From positions 138,464,615 to 138,528,614 of the forward strand of contig OW121848.1 in assembly GCA_933228895.1 (NCBI GenBank): 64,000 bases of DNA. The letters are read 5' to 3'. The DNA comes from Platycnemis pennipes. Its lineage: Eukaryota > Arthropoda > Insecta > Odonata > Platycnemididae. Below, one piece after another: positions 27,201-37,604 of the stretch; position 1 is the first letter of the stretch; the number at the start of each line of letters is the position of its first letter. Below the pieces are notes generated by a model. The model saw only the letters and a program-made list of their open reading frames with translations, was not told where the DNA came from and made no database searches. A program made the translations under genes and the position numbers.

Positions 27201-30200
27201 TATTATTTATTCCTTCTCCTTTTCTCAATTTCATTGCTTGAAATGCCTTCTCGATCATACCAATCGTGAAAAATGTCAGGAAATAACATAAAGAGAGGAC
27301 TCGACGAAATGAATAAATATGCAATTTTTAAGCAATATTTCTTTAACTATCAAAAATCTAGTAATATTAACTTACGCAAAAGCAACACAACACATCACTC
27401 CTAACATAATTATCTACTCCATACTTTACTCACTTTTAAAACAACCACATAAATTATTTTATTTCCACTTGAAAATTAATGATAGTTAGGTACATAAATC
27501 ACCAGTTTTAGCCAGTGAGTTGCATAAGAGCCTACATAGGAAATAAAATTAAAAATTACATTTTATCATCATTCACGCACTGTAACTTTTAGAACACAAT
27601 TCATCAGCACAAAGGAGCCCAATATGTAAGAATTAAATAATAAGTTTCCTGCAGTAGCTATACATGTTGATTAGAATTTGGATCAATATCTTTTTAACAC
27701 TGATTTCATATTGTAGAGCCACTAAAATCCACAAATTCTGCTTATTGAGGACTGATGTCTTAAGACTGTCTAGGTGATATGCATTTTCAATTGGTGGCTT
27801 ATGTGCCATGTTGATTGATGGTTACAAATAAAAGATTGTTTTTGATTTAATTTTTTTAAATAAAAAAAAATACCTTTGCATATTATACCAAATTAAAACA
27901 CGCATAACACATAGAATTGCCCTATTATTGGAATATTCATGACTTTTTCTCCAAACAAATATAATAAACTAGCGGCAGGTCCCCGTTGATTCTCAGCGGG
28001 AGGGATAAAAGTAGGAAATAATAGAGCAGTAGTAATTTTACAGGAGAATCTTACACCCAAAATCTTAAATTAATTTAATTACCAAGTTGAATTTGACTGT
28101 ATTGTCACTTTATTTTCTCCCTGGCATCTAAGTTTCATTCGCTTTGCATCTTTGTTACCAACCGTCCCTTGATGCCTTCATGGCATTATATGGCTGAGAT
28201 TATGTTCAAAGTAAAGTCACTTTAAAATTTAAGCGGGCACATGAAGAGACCTACATATTTCCACTGGTGTCACGTTATCAGGGACTAAGCAAGAAGAGGA
28301 AATAAAATAAATGAATACTTACGAATACAGACTAATACCAGCAGCGAAAAATCAAATTCAGGTATACATACGAACAGCAGTAGCAATAAATCAGCACAAA
28401 TAATTCAAAGAAATAAGCGTAGAGAGAAACACAAATGAATGTCTCAGTCGAGGAACCATATATCACACTTATTTGTAAACTAAGTCATCAGTCTCCATGG
28501 GAAATGGCTGTTTAACCAGTAAAATTTCAGAAGGTTCCGCAGAAATCTTCAAAGTTCTGGTAATTTTAACTCAAATCAGTCTTTGATGGTTAAAGTAAGA
28601 ATTGTTATTGAGATATCTATTGCATAGTGTGCATCTTAAGTTTGTGCAATGAATATTTCTAATAAGACCTTTACATGTACATATAATGGAATCGCTTTGG
28701 GTCGAACTGGGGACTATTATTTACATGAATAGTAGCTTATGAACTGCGCAAGGAAGACATTTGTTAAACTTCAAAGTTTGGATGCCACATTAAGCTAGGT
28801 TCTCGAGTTTTAGGGGAATGAATATGCCTATAAGCACGCCTACATTCTACTTTGTAATGCAACAATCCTTTGAGTCAAGGGGATAGGGCTACTTAAAATG
28901 AAAAAAAAATCACCAGAATTCATAACATTGTGATGAAGTACCTACCAGATAAGTACCAGTACCGGAATCAGAATTCAACGATAATAATAAGAATATTTAT
29001 TGAATTATCTTTCAATTGGTATGCGTCTCAAGTTTGTACAATAGGTGTTTCTAATCAAAATTTTCAAATGAATAAATGGCTGCAAGCTGTAAGAAAGCTC
29101 TTTACATGTATTTCTTATGGGGACTTTTTGACTCGACTTGGTTCAAACAGAGGACTATTATTTAAAAGAAAAGTAGCCTATTATTTTTCCAAGGATGATA
29201 TTTAATAAGCCTTAAAGTTTCAAAGCTGTGCTACATTAGGTTCTTGAGTTTTAGTCGAACATGTTAACATACATACATTCTACTTTATATATAAGACTGA
29301 CAGTACCAATTTTTTTCCTTTTGTTATTGCTTGCCTTGGAGGAGGGTGAAGACTGCTATGGAACCCACCCAATTCCATCCATGGATATTACCTCACCATG
29401 GCCAAGCCATATGTCATTTGCATAGGCACACATCACATAACTATATAAATGACTTATCAATGGATTGTCTGTTATTCAAACATGATTGATATTCTGATAG
29501 CAGAATTCCATTTCTAGATGCTCTAACCACTTAGGATGCATAGCACCATCTAGCCTAAACTTAAACCTGCAACAAAAATGCAACATCCATGCCCCAGATG
29601 GGAGTGAAACTCTCAACCTTTGGGCAGCCAGGCCAGCATATTACTAACACAGCTACCATGCCTGGAAATATTTCTAGACCTGTCAGTAAAATACCAACGG
29701 GATAACTAGCAAACAAACTCATCTCTATTGGCTCTGGACCTCTGGCAAGAGCATGGGAAAATAAGGAGAATTTAAAAAAAACTAATTAAACTGATGACAA
29801 GCAAAAATGTCAACATACTTTCAAATTTTAAATGCCTATCTTTTTTCAGTAAAAATAGTTATGGAATCATAAATTGTCATCCTGAGCACTCATAATTTTC
29901 TTACTTCTTGAGTTGATGCATTTTAGAAACATGGAATTTCCAAAGACGCTTTGCAACTTATCAAGAGAGTATTAAAATTCAAAAAAATATTTAATCTTTA
30001 TTCAAACTTTCCACTATGGTGTCAAGTTATACTTGACACAGCCTTACTCAATACTAACGAGATTCCAGCACAAAGGGTTGAGGATAATTCATACACGTGT
30101 CATTTTTTAAAAGGGAAAAAAAATAATTAATTTGTCAGTTCTGCCATTCATTCCCAATTTACAGCCAAAGGTAACGGTCTACTACACATTCTAATCTCAA

Positions 30201-32132
30201 ACCTATTACACTTCACTTGATTTTCCACAGCCTGTATACCCTATAGGGTCATGTCATTCAAAAGTAACTCTCAATACTTCATGTTTAGTAGCTAATTTAC
30301 TTCATGAAGCACTCCTAGCCATAACTGGAATTCACTAGATTTATCGCATGTATAACCAATGCTCATTAACACATTAAAATTTAAGCCTTAATTGTCTTCA
30401 TGCCATGTGCAACATTTAATTCTTTCTGCCCTCAATTTAAGCATTATGAATGGTTTCAGTTACCAATATTAGTACACATGTGCAGCCAACACAAATTATT
30501 TACCAAAATGTTTACAAACTACAACTACTATTTCGAGTATTTACTTTTTTGTTAGGCGATCTGGATGATTTTTATTAATAAGAAGAACCTCTATCATATT
30601 CTCTCATCCAGACAATTATTTAGGCACTTCTGAAGTTTCAATTTCAGTGATCATTTTCTGGTCATACACAATACTACGATACTCATGTATCCCCGGAAAT
30701 GTGAGAAGTATCGTGAGACACCGGGAACAACCAGAAAGATTTACTCTTTACCCTGATAACTAACTCCTTGCCGCTACCTAATTATTCATGTATATTTGGT
30801 ACATTTTTAGATACGACTATGACCATCTATTGTTATTGGCTAGGCTAAGAGCTGAGACAACCTTCTTTAAGAACCTATTAGGGACTGAAGGTTATGAAAT
30901 GGATATAAAGCAACATTTGAGTAACACATCCTTTCAAAATTCAACTTACCCTTCCTTTCTGGAAGCAAAAAGGCATACCGTATTGTAACAAGTATTGATT
31001 TCCTTCACCAGACGTTCATTTAAACCAATCACATTGAAGTTTACCATTTTTTATGGCTAAGTAGATCATATTTAATCGTTGAAGCCGTAAATCTAACATT
31101 CGGGTGAACAATAATTACAGATGTTTGAGTTAAACCAATTAAACAATAATAAGTCACATACGTGTGATTTCACTTTAACTGGGTGCTAAACTTGTCTCTT
31201 CAATAATTTCGTACTGTATGTGACAGCAGGGGTACGTAGAAATAGGGAGAGAAATGAGACGCGATCAATATAAAATTATACTTTCCCGGGTATCGATCAA
31301 AAACCTGTAAAATATACGGTTAAAATAGACTAAGTCACTACGTATCTTCACCTATTGCTTTCCACTGTATTACACCATTATCACCAGAATACTATTAACA
31401 CAGTGTGACTTAACATACCTTTTTCTCTTTTATTTTACAAGTCGCGGCATTAATTGTTTCACGAGCTTTTTCTGAGTTGAACCGATCTATAAAGATGAGC
31501 CCGCATAACCAAGCTGCAAGACCAAATGGCCATGCATAGAGAAGCTCCTTTTTAGCGACGACGGTACATTTCTCCATTACTGGCCAAAGCTCGAACATTC
31601 CTGAAATAATCACTGAAAACTTGAGCATACATCCACTAAAATGCTTTAGACACACTTCAGTAAAAATATTTACCAAGGACGTCGAGTGAACTTTGATGAT
31701 TCGCAACTATGACACATGCTTGCTCCTTTTCAAGATGCTCCCGTCCACGCAATTCCCATTTCAATCCCAAGAGACCCGATATGTGCCGGCAAAGGAAAGA
31801 TGCCAATCTGTCATCAGAAAATACCAAGGTTATTGGAGATTTGACTAATTACCAGCGTTAATTTTACCTCTGCGATCTGCATTATGTAACCAACACAATC
31901 CTAGTAAACACAATTAGTACACGATTTTCTATACTCACAGTAGGTTTTTCACTTCTCCAGGCCGCCACATCATTATAGGAATCACGAAAACTGCGATTGC
32001 CATTACAATGCCATAATATAAACAAAATTTGATGTAATAACGAAATACTTTACTTGTCTCGTACAGGAAAGGCAAAATTAATACTAATCCCACTATAACT
32101 AATTCGGTAGAATTAAGCGCCATTTGAATCAT
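14990..32132 (-). CDS. 1-acyl-sn-glycerol-3-phosphate acyltransferase, minus-strand paralogue (five exons)
   Basis: AGPAT transfers an acyl group from acyl-CoA to the sn-2 position of lysophosphatidic acid, giving phosphatidic acid in the ER membrane (glycerolipid synthesis). Joined coding exons 31939-32132, 31674-31807, 31419-31600, 16666-16894 and 14990-15231 give 981 nt, 326 residues. All junctions are GT-AG and keep frame. Visible are N-terminal hydrophobic segments (about residues 9-22 and 32-50), motif I NHQSSLD (101-107, catalytic His102 and Asp107), motif II GLIFIDR (143-149), motif III FPEGTR (176-181) and motif [10 protein letters not shown] (223-230). A second in-frame ATG three codons on (32123) would give 323 residues. 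Oddities are a 21-residue Gly-rich insertion after EGTR, a Ser/Pro-rich C-terminal extension and a 14.5 kb third intron. Whether it corresponds to AGPAT1 or AGPAT2 is not decided. Confidence 0.93.
15232..16665. other. intron 4 of the minus-strand AGPAT gene
   Basis: 1434 bp, with GT and AG ends on the minus strand. AT-rich. I see no nested gene or recognisable element. Confidence 0.8.
16666..16894 (-). CDS. minus-strand AGPAT exon 4 (motifs III and IV)
   Basis: Encodes residues 171-246. Motif III FPEGTR is followed by a 27-residue stretch before LPFKKGAF, where the plus-strand paralogue has only six residues. The extra 21 residues include GSGGGYGGS and two Met-Lys pairs. The exon stays in frame across the insertion with no stops. 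Motif IV and the SSYYF block follow. The donor reads GTATTT. Confidence 0.92.
22613..22657. repeat. 18 bp-arm hairpin in AGPAT intron 3
   Basis: The arms ACTTATTCCCTTTTGGTA and TACCAAAAGGGGATAAGT are reverse complements with one mismatch, around a 6-nt loop (GGAAGC). It could be the remnant of a small foldback element. No flanking duplication is evident. Confidence 0.75.
25255..27290 (-). mobile_element. degenerate LINE (family B) reverse transcriptase inside AGPAT intron 3
   Basis: Reading the minus strand from 27290, consecutive fragments match the order of a non-LTR reverse transcriptase. [16 protein letters not shown] lies near 27200-27245, and [20 protein letters not shown] then [14 protein letters not shown] fill one frame at 26990-27125. 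A decayed CPFSLYL core block lies near 26670, and C-terminal pieces like VRNRLE and WDM(GH) at 25270-25560. Stops and frameshifts are frequent. The block 26105-26400 looks like a later tRNA-like insertion. The 169-codon plus-strand frame at 26277-26786 is antisense to this relic and not a gene. Confidence 0.72.
26105..26400 (-). mobile_element. tRNA-like SINE relic within the LINE relic
   Basis: A minus-strand B-box-like GGTTCGATTCCCAG lies at about 26142-26155 and interrupts the LINE family B coding remnant. The neighbouring phrase TTAGCCGTTGGAATACCTAAAA (about 26197-26218, plus strand) has a close relative at about 45367-45388, so this is an interspersed repeat. Boundaries are approximate. 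Confidence 0.4.
28598..29295. repeat. diverged direct repeat pair, about 260 and 310 bp
   Basis: The blocks 28598-28855 and 28986-29295 align along their length: TCAAGTTTGT, TTTACATGTA, GGACTATTATTTA, AGTAGC, AAAGTTT, a TTAGGTTCT-GAGTTTTAG block and TACATTCTACTTT occur in the same order. They are two copies of one interspersed or tandem unit with many differences. A GCGGCAGGTCCCCGTTG hairpin block at about 27972 may mark another piece of the same family. Confidence 0.6.
29580..29665 (-). mobile_element. tRNA-like SINE relic
   Basis: On the minus strand the sequence reads as a degenerate tRNA head (TGGTAGCTGTGTTAG as A-box region, GGTTGAGAGTTTCACTCCC as decayed B-box region). The body is not recognised. 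It is probably another old tRNA-derived repeat. Confidence 0.35.
31419..31600 (-). CDS. minus-strand AGPAT exon 3 (motif II)
   Basis: 182 nt, residues 110-170, with motif II GLIFIDR and the preceding WPFGLAAWL block. The acceptor is a TTTCAG and the donor GTATGT. Length and phases equal those of exon 3 of the plus-strand paralogue. Confidence 0.94.
31674..31807 (-). CDS. minus-strand AGPAT exon 2 (motif I)
   Basis: 134 nt, residues 65-109 and one base of codon 110. Encodes GLKWELRG and motif I NHQSSLD with the catalytic His-Asp pair. Flanked by short introns (73 bp downstream, 131 bp upstream), unlike the long introns of the paralogue. Length and phase equal exon 2 of the plus-strand gene. 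Confidence 0.94.
31939..32132 (-). CDS. minus-strand AGPAT exon 1 (start codon, membrane segments)
   Basis: Starts at ATG 32130-32132 and ends at a GTGAGT donor. Encodes 64 residues with two hydrophobic stretches and ends in [10 protein letters not shown], the conserved pre-catalytic block. A CAG at about 32140 preceded by a T-rich tract could be a splice acceptor, so a non-coding upstream exon is possible. Confidence 0.9.
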
Positions 32133-32400
32133 ATGTGCCTGGAATATTTAAAATCCTTAGAGATTACAACTATATTCTTCCTGAAACAAGACAACTTCCT
32201 CCACTTTCACTAACAACAACAAACACCGTCCATCACTTCATGATTTTTACAGACGGACGAAGACGAAAGTGATGGCCGATGTTGACATCGCAACGCAGCG
32301 CAAAGCGGTTCGAACAAATCACAACAAATGAAGGTTCTCAAGGCCACTCTCTGGAGCCCCGGGCAATTTTGTATAATCATGTACATGTTTATACCCATGC
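32133..32400 (-). promoter_or_regulatory. 5' UTR / promoter region of the minus-strand AGPAT gene
   Basis: Directly upstream of the first coding exon. It contains a mildly GC-rich block (32250-32320) with a CGCAACGCAGCGC-type sequence but no clear TATA box. Whether transcription begins here, or further right with a spliced leader exon, cannot be decided from sequence alone. Confidence 0.35.
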
Positions 32401-32964
32401 AGTGTGTATATCAAGGAGAGTTATAGTTCTCTACTCAGTTATCTAGTTCTAAAATTGTACGTCCAATGCAATTATAGCATCTCATGATCTTTGCTAGCAG
32501 CTAGGCCATTGCTTTCCTCCAATTCAGCCTCAGATTGCATATGCTGTCTAGGATTAATTCCAGTTCAGAAAGAGTTAGCTTTTACCTTCTGCTGGAACCA
32601 TAATTTCATCTGTTACTCAAAGCATTGGGTAGTAGTAGAAGTAATTTGTGGTATCTGGCCAACAGGAAGGGTAATTTGCATCATTTAAGATGTTTATTGA
32701 TTTTTCAAATGCCCTGTCCAGCTTATCTTGGTCATCATACAAGTCTACAACATTATATCTTAAAAACCTCCAGACATTCCTGTTTGTTTATCCCACAGTC
32801 CATGTGTTCCCACGGCCGAGTGATTGGGTATGTTATATATTTTCATATTATTATGCATATTATTTATGTTATATATTATTGACTGAGGATTGGGTCAAAT
32901 AAAATCTGGTGTTGGCAGCAGCCTTTTCTTAATGAAAAACATCAATGAGTAAGTACATGCCTTA

Positions 32965-33040
32965 ATGTCCCTGGATTCGAACCTTGGCTCATGAGATGGG
33001 AGGCCAGTAGTAAGCCACCAGATCAACCCTAACCCCCTCG
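32965..33040 (-). mobile_element. SINE S1 tRNA head fragment
   Basis: The phrase GATGGGAGGCCAGTAGTAAG next to a decayed ATTCGAACC B-box matches the minus-strand S1 heads at 41700-41757 and 60115-60172. Only the head is left. Confidence 0.55.
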
Positions 33041-33177
33041 ATTAACTAATCCAAGGAAAATATATTAAATGAACACAATATTGTTAACATATGTTATCTT
33101 ACAGAATGGTAATGTGTATTATACATATGAGGCTATAGTGGATTCTTCTTTGGGCCTTGTGGAGCCTTCTTTGGGTA

Positions 33178-33480
33178 TGGTGGCTAGAGTATTGGTCTCC
33201 CATCCCGAGGGCCCGGGTTCATATTCCTAGTAGTGGCGGCTTTTTCAGTGGCAAACCGGTCCCTACTTGAGTGCTTAGTGGAGGGCATTTCAGGTTCTGT
33301 ACTACATCAGTCGGATGGGACATTAAGCTTTGGTGCCAGTCGTAAGAGTAGGTTAATGCCGACGCCGGGTTTCTCTTCACCCTTCCTCCATCACCTGAAA
33401 TGTTCTCACCATTACCCAATTACCCACCTATCCTAAATGGTGCAAATGACTCAGCTGTCGGTCGCCTCCCCTAAATAACT
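33178..33480 (+). mobile_element. tRNA-derived SINE, family S1, near-complete copy
   Basis: Best plus-strand copy of the family. It has a tRNA-like head (GGTGGCTAGAGTATTGG, then a B-box region GGGTTCATATTCC), a body with TGAGTGCTTAGTGGAGGGC, GTCGGATGGGACATT and GACGCCGGGTTTCTC, and the end block AGCTGTCGGTCGCCTCCCC followed by TAAATAACTGAG. About 300 bp. The head suggests pol III transcription; mobility would depend on a LINE in trans. Confidence 0.85.
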
Positions 33481-33665
33481 GAGTTCCTACTATGTGAAGA
33501 GCACTTTTTGTACAGTCCCTGTCCATTGGATGGGACGTTAAATCGTGGATCCCTTGGTGCCTTTCGTGAAGAGCAAAATAATCTGGCGCCGGGTTTCCTA
33601 TCTCTACGCCTCCTACGTAACATATCCTACAAAGCCTTAGCTGTCGTAGGTCTCCCCGAAGAAGT
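33481..33665 (+). mobile_element. second, partial SINE S1 body joined to the first
   Basis: Immediately after the copy above, the body repeats: GGATGGGACGTTAAATCGTGG, TGGCGCCGGGTTTCC and a decayed TTAGCTGTCGTAGGTCTCCCC end block. The tRNA head is missing. This is either a dimeric SINE or an insertion of one copy next to another. Confidence 0.65.
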
Positions 33666-36339
33666 ACTTCTTCTACTTCCTCCTTTATTCCTAAATACCG
33701 AATTTCATCAGTACCTAACCTCTGAAGGTAACGGAATCCTGTGCGTAAAATATTCGAAATTCGTGCATATATTCTAGGCTACTTTTTTGTTGCGACGGCT
33801 TCCGGAGTGTTTCGAAAATGACTCTTGGGTTGCCGGGTAGGTATCTCACGAGTCGGTTGATCGGAGGTAGAGATAGTTCCGCCTGCATTTCTGACGGTAT
33901 CTTCTGGTCAAAAATGCAATGCCGAAGAAATCGGTGTTTCTGAAATGAAGTTTTCGATTGCGATGCAGGAAAAACTGCCGTCTATTACGAGCAACCGATG
34001 GGGGAGAAATCCAACAACCCTAGAGTCCTCCACAATTTCTTTCTTACTTAAGTCTTCCCCCCACCCATATGGTTGTTGCTCGGGAGCAGGCGGTTCAGTA
34101 TAGTTTTTTTAATGCCCATTGATAACTCGCTAGGAGGGGGGGGAGGGGGAGAAGAAACCTGTGGTAGCACCATCCAATAATGTTGGGTAGCGCCTTATCA
34201 AGGGGTGGTGTAAACCTCACACCTCCTTAAATCTCCAACTCGTGAGTTCTACATGACAATTTGAAGGTTGGTTGAAGTGTATGAAGTGATGATCGATCCT
34301 GTTCCTCTCTACAATGTTTTTAAATCCAGAGAATTGAAAGGCTGGCCCCTTGCCTGATCCCATAAGGCTTGGAAATCCGTTAGTAGAAAACCACATGGAG
34401 TGTAAATAATTATAATAAATATTATTATATCCATGGAAAACAATTTTTTTGGTGAAGCAGTACTAGTTTTTTCTGAAAATGAACCATTGGTGAAAACAAA
34501 TTTTATCCATTCTCAGATAGTCAGGGCCAGAATTAAGAGAGCATGGCCTTCATAGGGATTAGCCGAATCCAAATGAATTTTGGGCCTGCTCTATGGAAGA
34601 TTTTGAGCTTTGGGTGGGTTGCTCTGAATCCTATAACATACCTGTGAAAATAAGAGCTATTAGTTAGCTCTCATTGTCAGTGCTGATGGTGAAGTGACTA
34701 GACAACAAATAGATACATATACAATTTTCGGATATCAAACACCCACCCCACCCGTGATCCTGCTGGTCTATACGCGAATATATAATTCTGATCCGCTGAT
34801 TCAAGAGTACTTACGTAGGTGGGACAAAGGCGAGGGCTCCCACATCCATCTGGCGTTAAATGAGATATCATTGCTCCAACGCTCTCCAAATGGAACATAC
34901 AAGTTGCAATGGAAGACTGGAATTAGAATGGATTAGCGCGGCTCTTTTTACTACTTCTTTCGCAGAACCAATGCACTCGTCACAAGCGCGATGTCACGAG
35001 TGTTTACGCAGGTTGTAAAACATTCTAAATTCTCTCTTAGAGGTTCTCATGAGGAAAGAATCTCTTACAAGAATGTATGAATCCAAGTTGACCCTAAAAC
35101 AATTAGTGTCAATTGGCCTAAATTAAATTTCTTGCGCAAGATAAGAAATACTTCTGCGCAGATTATCTGTTCCACAAACTCGACGGATCGCACCCGAGGT
35201 CCTTGCGAGGTCTCCAGCATAGACCTGTGGCTGCAAACCGCGCTATAACGCCCCGCCCTCCGTCCTACAGCGTGGAAGGGTCCTGCACCATAATGTCATC
35301 AAGGTACACCAAGGCTCCGTTAAAATCATCCAGAACAGACTCCATGCTCCGAAAAATTATCAGAGCAGCACTTACAACTTACTCGGTAGAACTGCAATAG
35401 TTCCTGGAGACAAAACTTTAAATCTGTTTCTATCTGCGAGAAGCCTAGGAATAAAAAAACGGGAAAAGAACCTTCCACTAGCTAGTTTGAAGATAGTGGG
35501 CAGAGGAATTACAAGCACTTAGACAATTAGGATTTACTTTGTCTTCACCGCTCGGAAAGAAGTCAAGGGAATGGGTTAAATGATTATATGAGGAACGAAA
35601 GGAGAGTAGGGTTACTTTGGGAGTGTTGGAGAGGGGGTGCTTATATACGCCTGTGGTACCCTGAGCCCGGGTTGTTGGAAGTTACCTTGTGTCTCGATTT
35701 CGCGATTCCTGCCTATCATAATGTGAATAAGTGATGACATTCCAAAGCTTGGGACAACGAAGAAAGATGACGTTTTTCTAGGTAATGTATTATGTCCAGT
35801 TTTTTTAATTTCTATGTCGCTATGCGTTGTGAAATTCTTCAAGGAGCGGACACCTCTTTGAACTAAATCACTCGCTAAGATAGTGAGGAAATTCGGAAAG
35901 ACTGCTTTAAGCTACGCCTTGCTGTGCTCCAAACACCGTGCTTTTTTTCTTCACCTTTATTTACATTCCGACTTCATAAAATTTGTTCGAAACTTTGAAT
36001 GAACTGCATGCCTTAGCTCTTGAAAACCTGATTTCCAATCCATTGTGTCAAATCTCTATCGATCAATATGGATGTACAAATATACTCTGCTTTTCATAAA
36101 CGTTTTCAGTTGGTATAATATATTTTTTTTAGCACTTACTTGTTGGGAGTAATTTTGTGCAAGATGCGAACTTATTGTTTACACCCACCGGTTCTTAGAA
36201 TATTGGACGCTTTAGAGGAGTCAAGCTCTTTTCCAAACGTATATGGTTAATATGAATTTTTTGCCGTCCCGCCGTTTGCTCCTTGAACTGTTTCATGGCT
36301 AACTAATCAGGAACAATTTCCCTCTCCTTCGTCGCGTTA
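33666..36339. other. intergenic stretch between the head-to-head AGPAT genes
   Basis: No supported gene. It holds a run of nine Gs with G-rich continuation near 34133-34155 and frames of up to 89 codons without motifs. The segment 33790-34070 looks repeat-like but matches no family I recognise. Confidence 0.5.
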
Positions 36340-36618
36340 CACACCTTGGTCTCCTCGGAGTATCCTCCGAGGAGGGGTGTGAATAGGAGGTGGGGAGCGC
36401 ATTGTTTATCCGTCGCTTGGCAAAGTCCCGACCAATGAGAAGCCTTCAAGACGAGTTGCATCCAGCTGGCGAGGGGGAGGGGTGCGGCGACGTCACGTTT
36501 AGATTGTCCGCGTTATCCGCCGTTGGGTGCCGCGGCCGCGGTGACTTCATTTGCGGCTCGCTCTGGGAGGAGTTCGCTGAGGGGACCAGCTCACCAAGGT
36601 GCATTCTAGGGAATGAAG
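36340..36618 (+). promoter_or_regulatory. GC-rich promoter block and putative 5' UTR exon of the plus-strand AGPAT gene
   Basis: The only strongly CpG-rich block near this gene. It includes a perfect 10-bp-arm palindrome (36351-36374), a CCAAT box (36432-36436), a CRE-like GACGTCAC (36489-36496) and a NotI-type GCGGCCGC. It ends at a textbook donor AAG|GTAAGA (GT at 36619), which can join the acceptor before 37391. This makes it a likely non-coding first exon. The open frame 36390-36698 across it is probably a composition effect. Confidence 0.55.
36351..36374. repeat. perfect promoter palindrome
   Basis: CTCCTCGGAG and CTCCGAGGAG flank a TATC loop. The flanks ACACC and GGTGT extend the pairing. 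It sits at the left edge of the GC-rich promoter block and could be a dimeric protein binding site or a cruciform. Confidence 0.7.
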
Positions 36619-37390
36619 GTAAGACTGACATTTTTTTAAGTATTCATCATTATTCAAATGTAAACTACTTTGAATGGAATTGTCTTGATGAAAATTGAAA
36701 CGCCTCAAAAAATGTCATGCATCACATGACCATTTAAAATTCACGTGTTGCTCGCGTGTAGGTATTCGTGTGACTTCCGCGGTATGAAATCCCAACCATT
36801 TGTGTGCTCAGGGCGGTCTAATGAGAAAGAATTTGATTTAAAGATTTAAAGGAAAAGTAAGTGTTACCCTGAATCTTATCGCCTTCCAAATATTCCTGCC
36901 GACTGTTCGCACATAATATATCACGCCCTTGAAAAGTTCGTAGCCCAGCCAATCGTCTTGCCCATGCATTAGGTAAAGGCCAATCGCGTTCGTATGTGGG
37001 TTGCGCGGCAATTTAAAATGAAAACGAACGCTAACTTTCACACAACGTGAAATAATTGGGAGAGCGATTTGGAGTGGAGTAGAAATTTGTTTTAAATTTT
37101 GACTCCGATTTGAGTTAGAATAAAATGAAGTACGGCAATGAGTGCCTAGGAAGACAATTGCAGAATTACTCGGACATCTAAGATGTAATACGAGGATATC
37201 TACTTATATTTAAACTCGATTTCCAATGAGACAAGAAGTGATTTATATTTTTTTTAATGTTTTTACTAGTTATTTCGTTATTTTTAGCCGAAGTGAGAAA
37301 CCCCCATCCTCTCTCAACGTTTTCTTTATTTGATGTGCACCAATTTATGTGGAGGGAAATTCACTTATTTGTGTTTTTTTTTAATTATAG
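36619..37390. other. putative 5' UTR intron of the plus-strand AGPAT gene
   Basis: Bounded by GTAAGA and a long T-tract ending in TTAATTATAG. It contains two CCAAT motifs (near 36953 and 36980, plus strand) and a 67-codon minus-strand frame (36838-37041) that ends near a possible donor. I could not recognise that frame as a protein. It might be a minus-strand leader exon for the divergent gene. Confidence 0.45.
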
Positions 37391-37396
37391 GATTTC

Positions 37397-37441
37397 ATGT
37401 ACAGCGGGTATAGCAGATTTCTGGAGAATTCAATATGTTGA
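37397..37441 (+). promoter_or_regulatory. upstream ORF overlapping the AGPAT start codon
   Basis: An ATG at 37397 opens a 14-codon frame that ends in TGA at 37439-37441. It overlaps the AGPAT ATG (37435) in another frame. If the leader is spliced to 37391 as predicted, this uORF lies just before the main start and would reduce its use. Context around both ATGs is weak. Confidence 0.5.
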
Positions 37442-37604
37442 AGGAAATAGCATCATTAATTTCAGTACTCATTGTGCTGTACTACATTAGCAGTACATTC
37501 CGTTACCTCATAAAGTTTTACATATTTGGGCTTCTGAGCCTAATATCAGCCTCTGTATTTATTCCATTGATGTTATGGAAGCCAAGGGACCCTAGAAATG
37601 CAAA
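37435..37604 (+). CDS. plus-strand AGPAT exon 1
   Basis: From ATG 37435 to a GTTAGT donor. Encodes 56 residues with two hydrophobic stretches and ends in LMLWKPRDPRNA, the counterpart of the [10 protein letters not shown] block of the paralogue. An upstream short frame overlaps the ATG. Confidence 0.92.

Larger units (their letters stand above)
16895..31418. other. intron 3 of the minus-strand AGPAT gene (14.5 kb)
   Basis: Bounded by a GTATGT donor at 31413-31418 and a TTTTAG acceptor at 16895-16900 on the minus strand. It contains an old LINE (25255-27290) with a tRNA-like insertion, a hairpin (22613-22657), a direct repeat pair (28598-29295) and a tRNA-like relic (29580-29665). The remaining frames are short and lack motifs. 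I see no nested host gene. Confidence 0.8.

Noticed and set aside
36390..36698. 102-codon open frame across the GC-rich promoter block
   Set aside because: Explained by low stop density in GC-rich DNA. It crosses a strong splice donor and has no recognisable protein motif.
36838..37041. 67-codon minus-strand frame ending near a possible donor
   Set aside because: The peptide is not recognisable. CCAAT boxes on the other strand make a promoter or leader exon as likely; not called as a gene.
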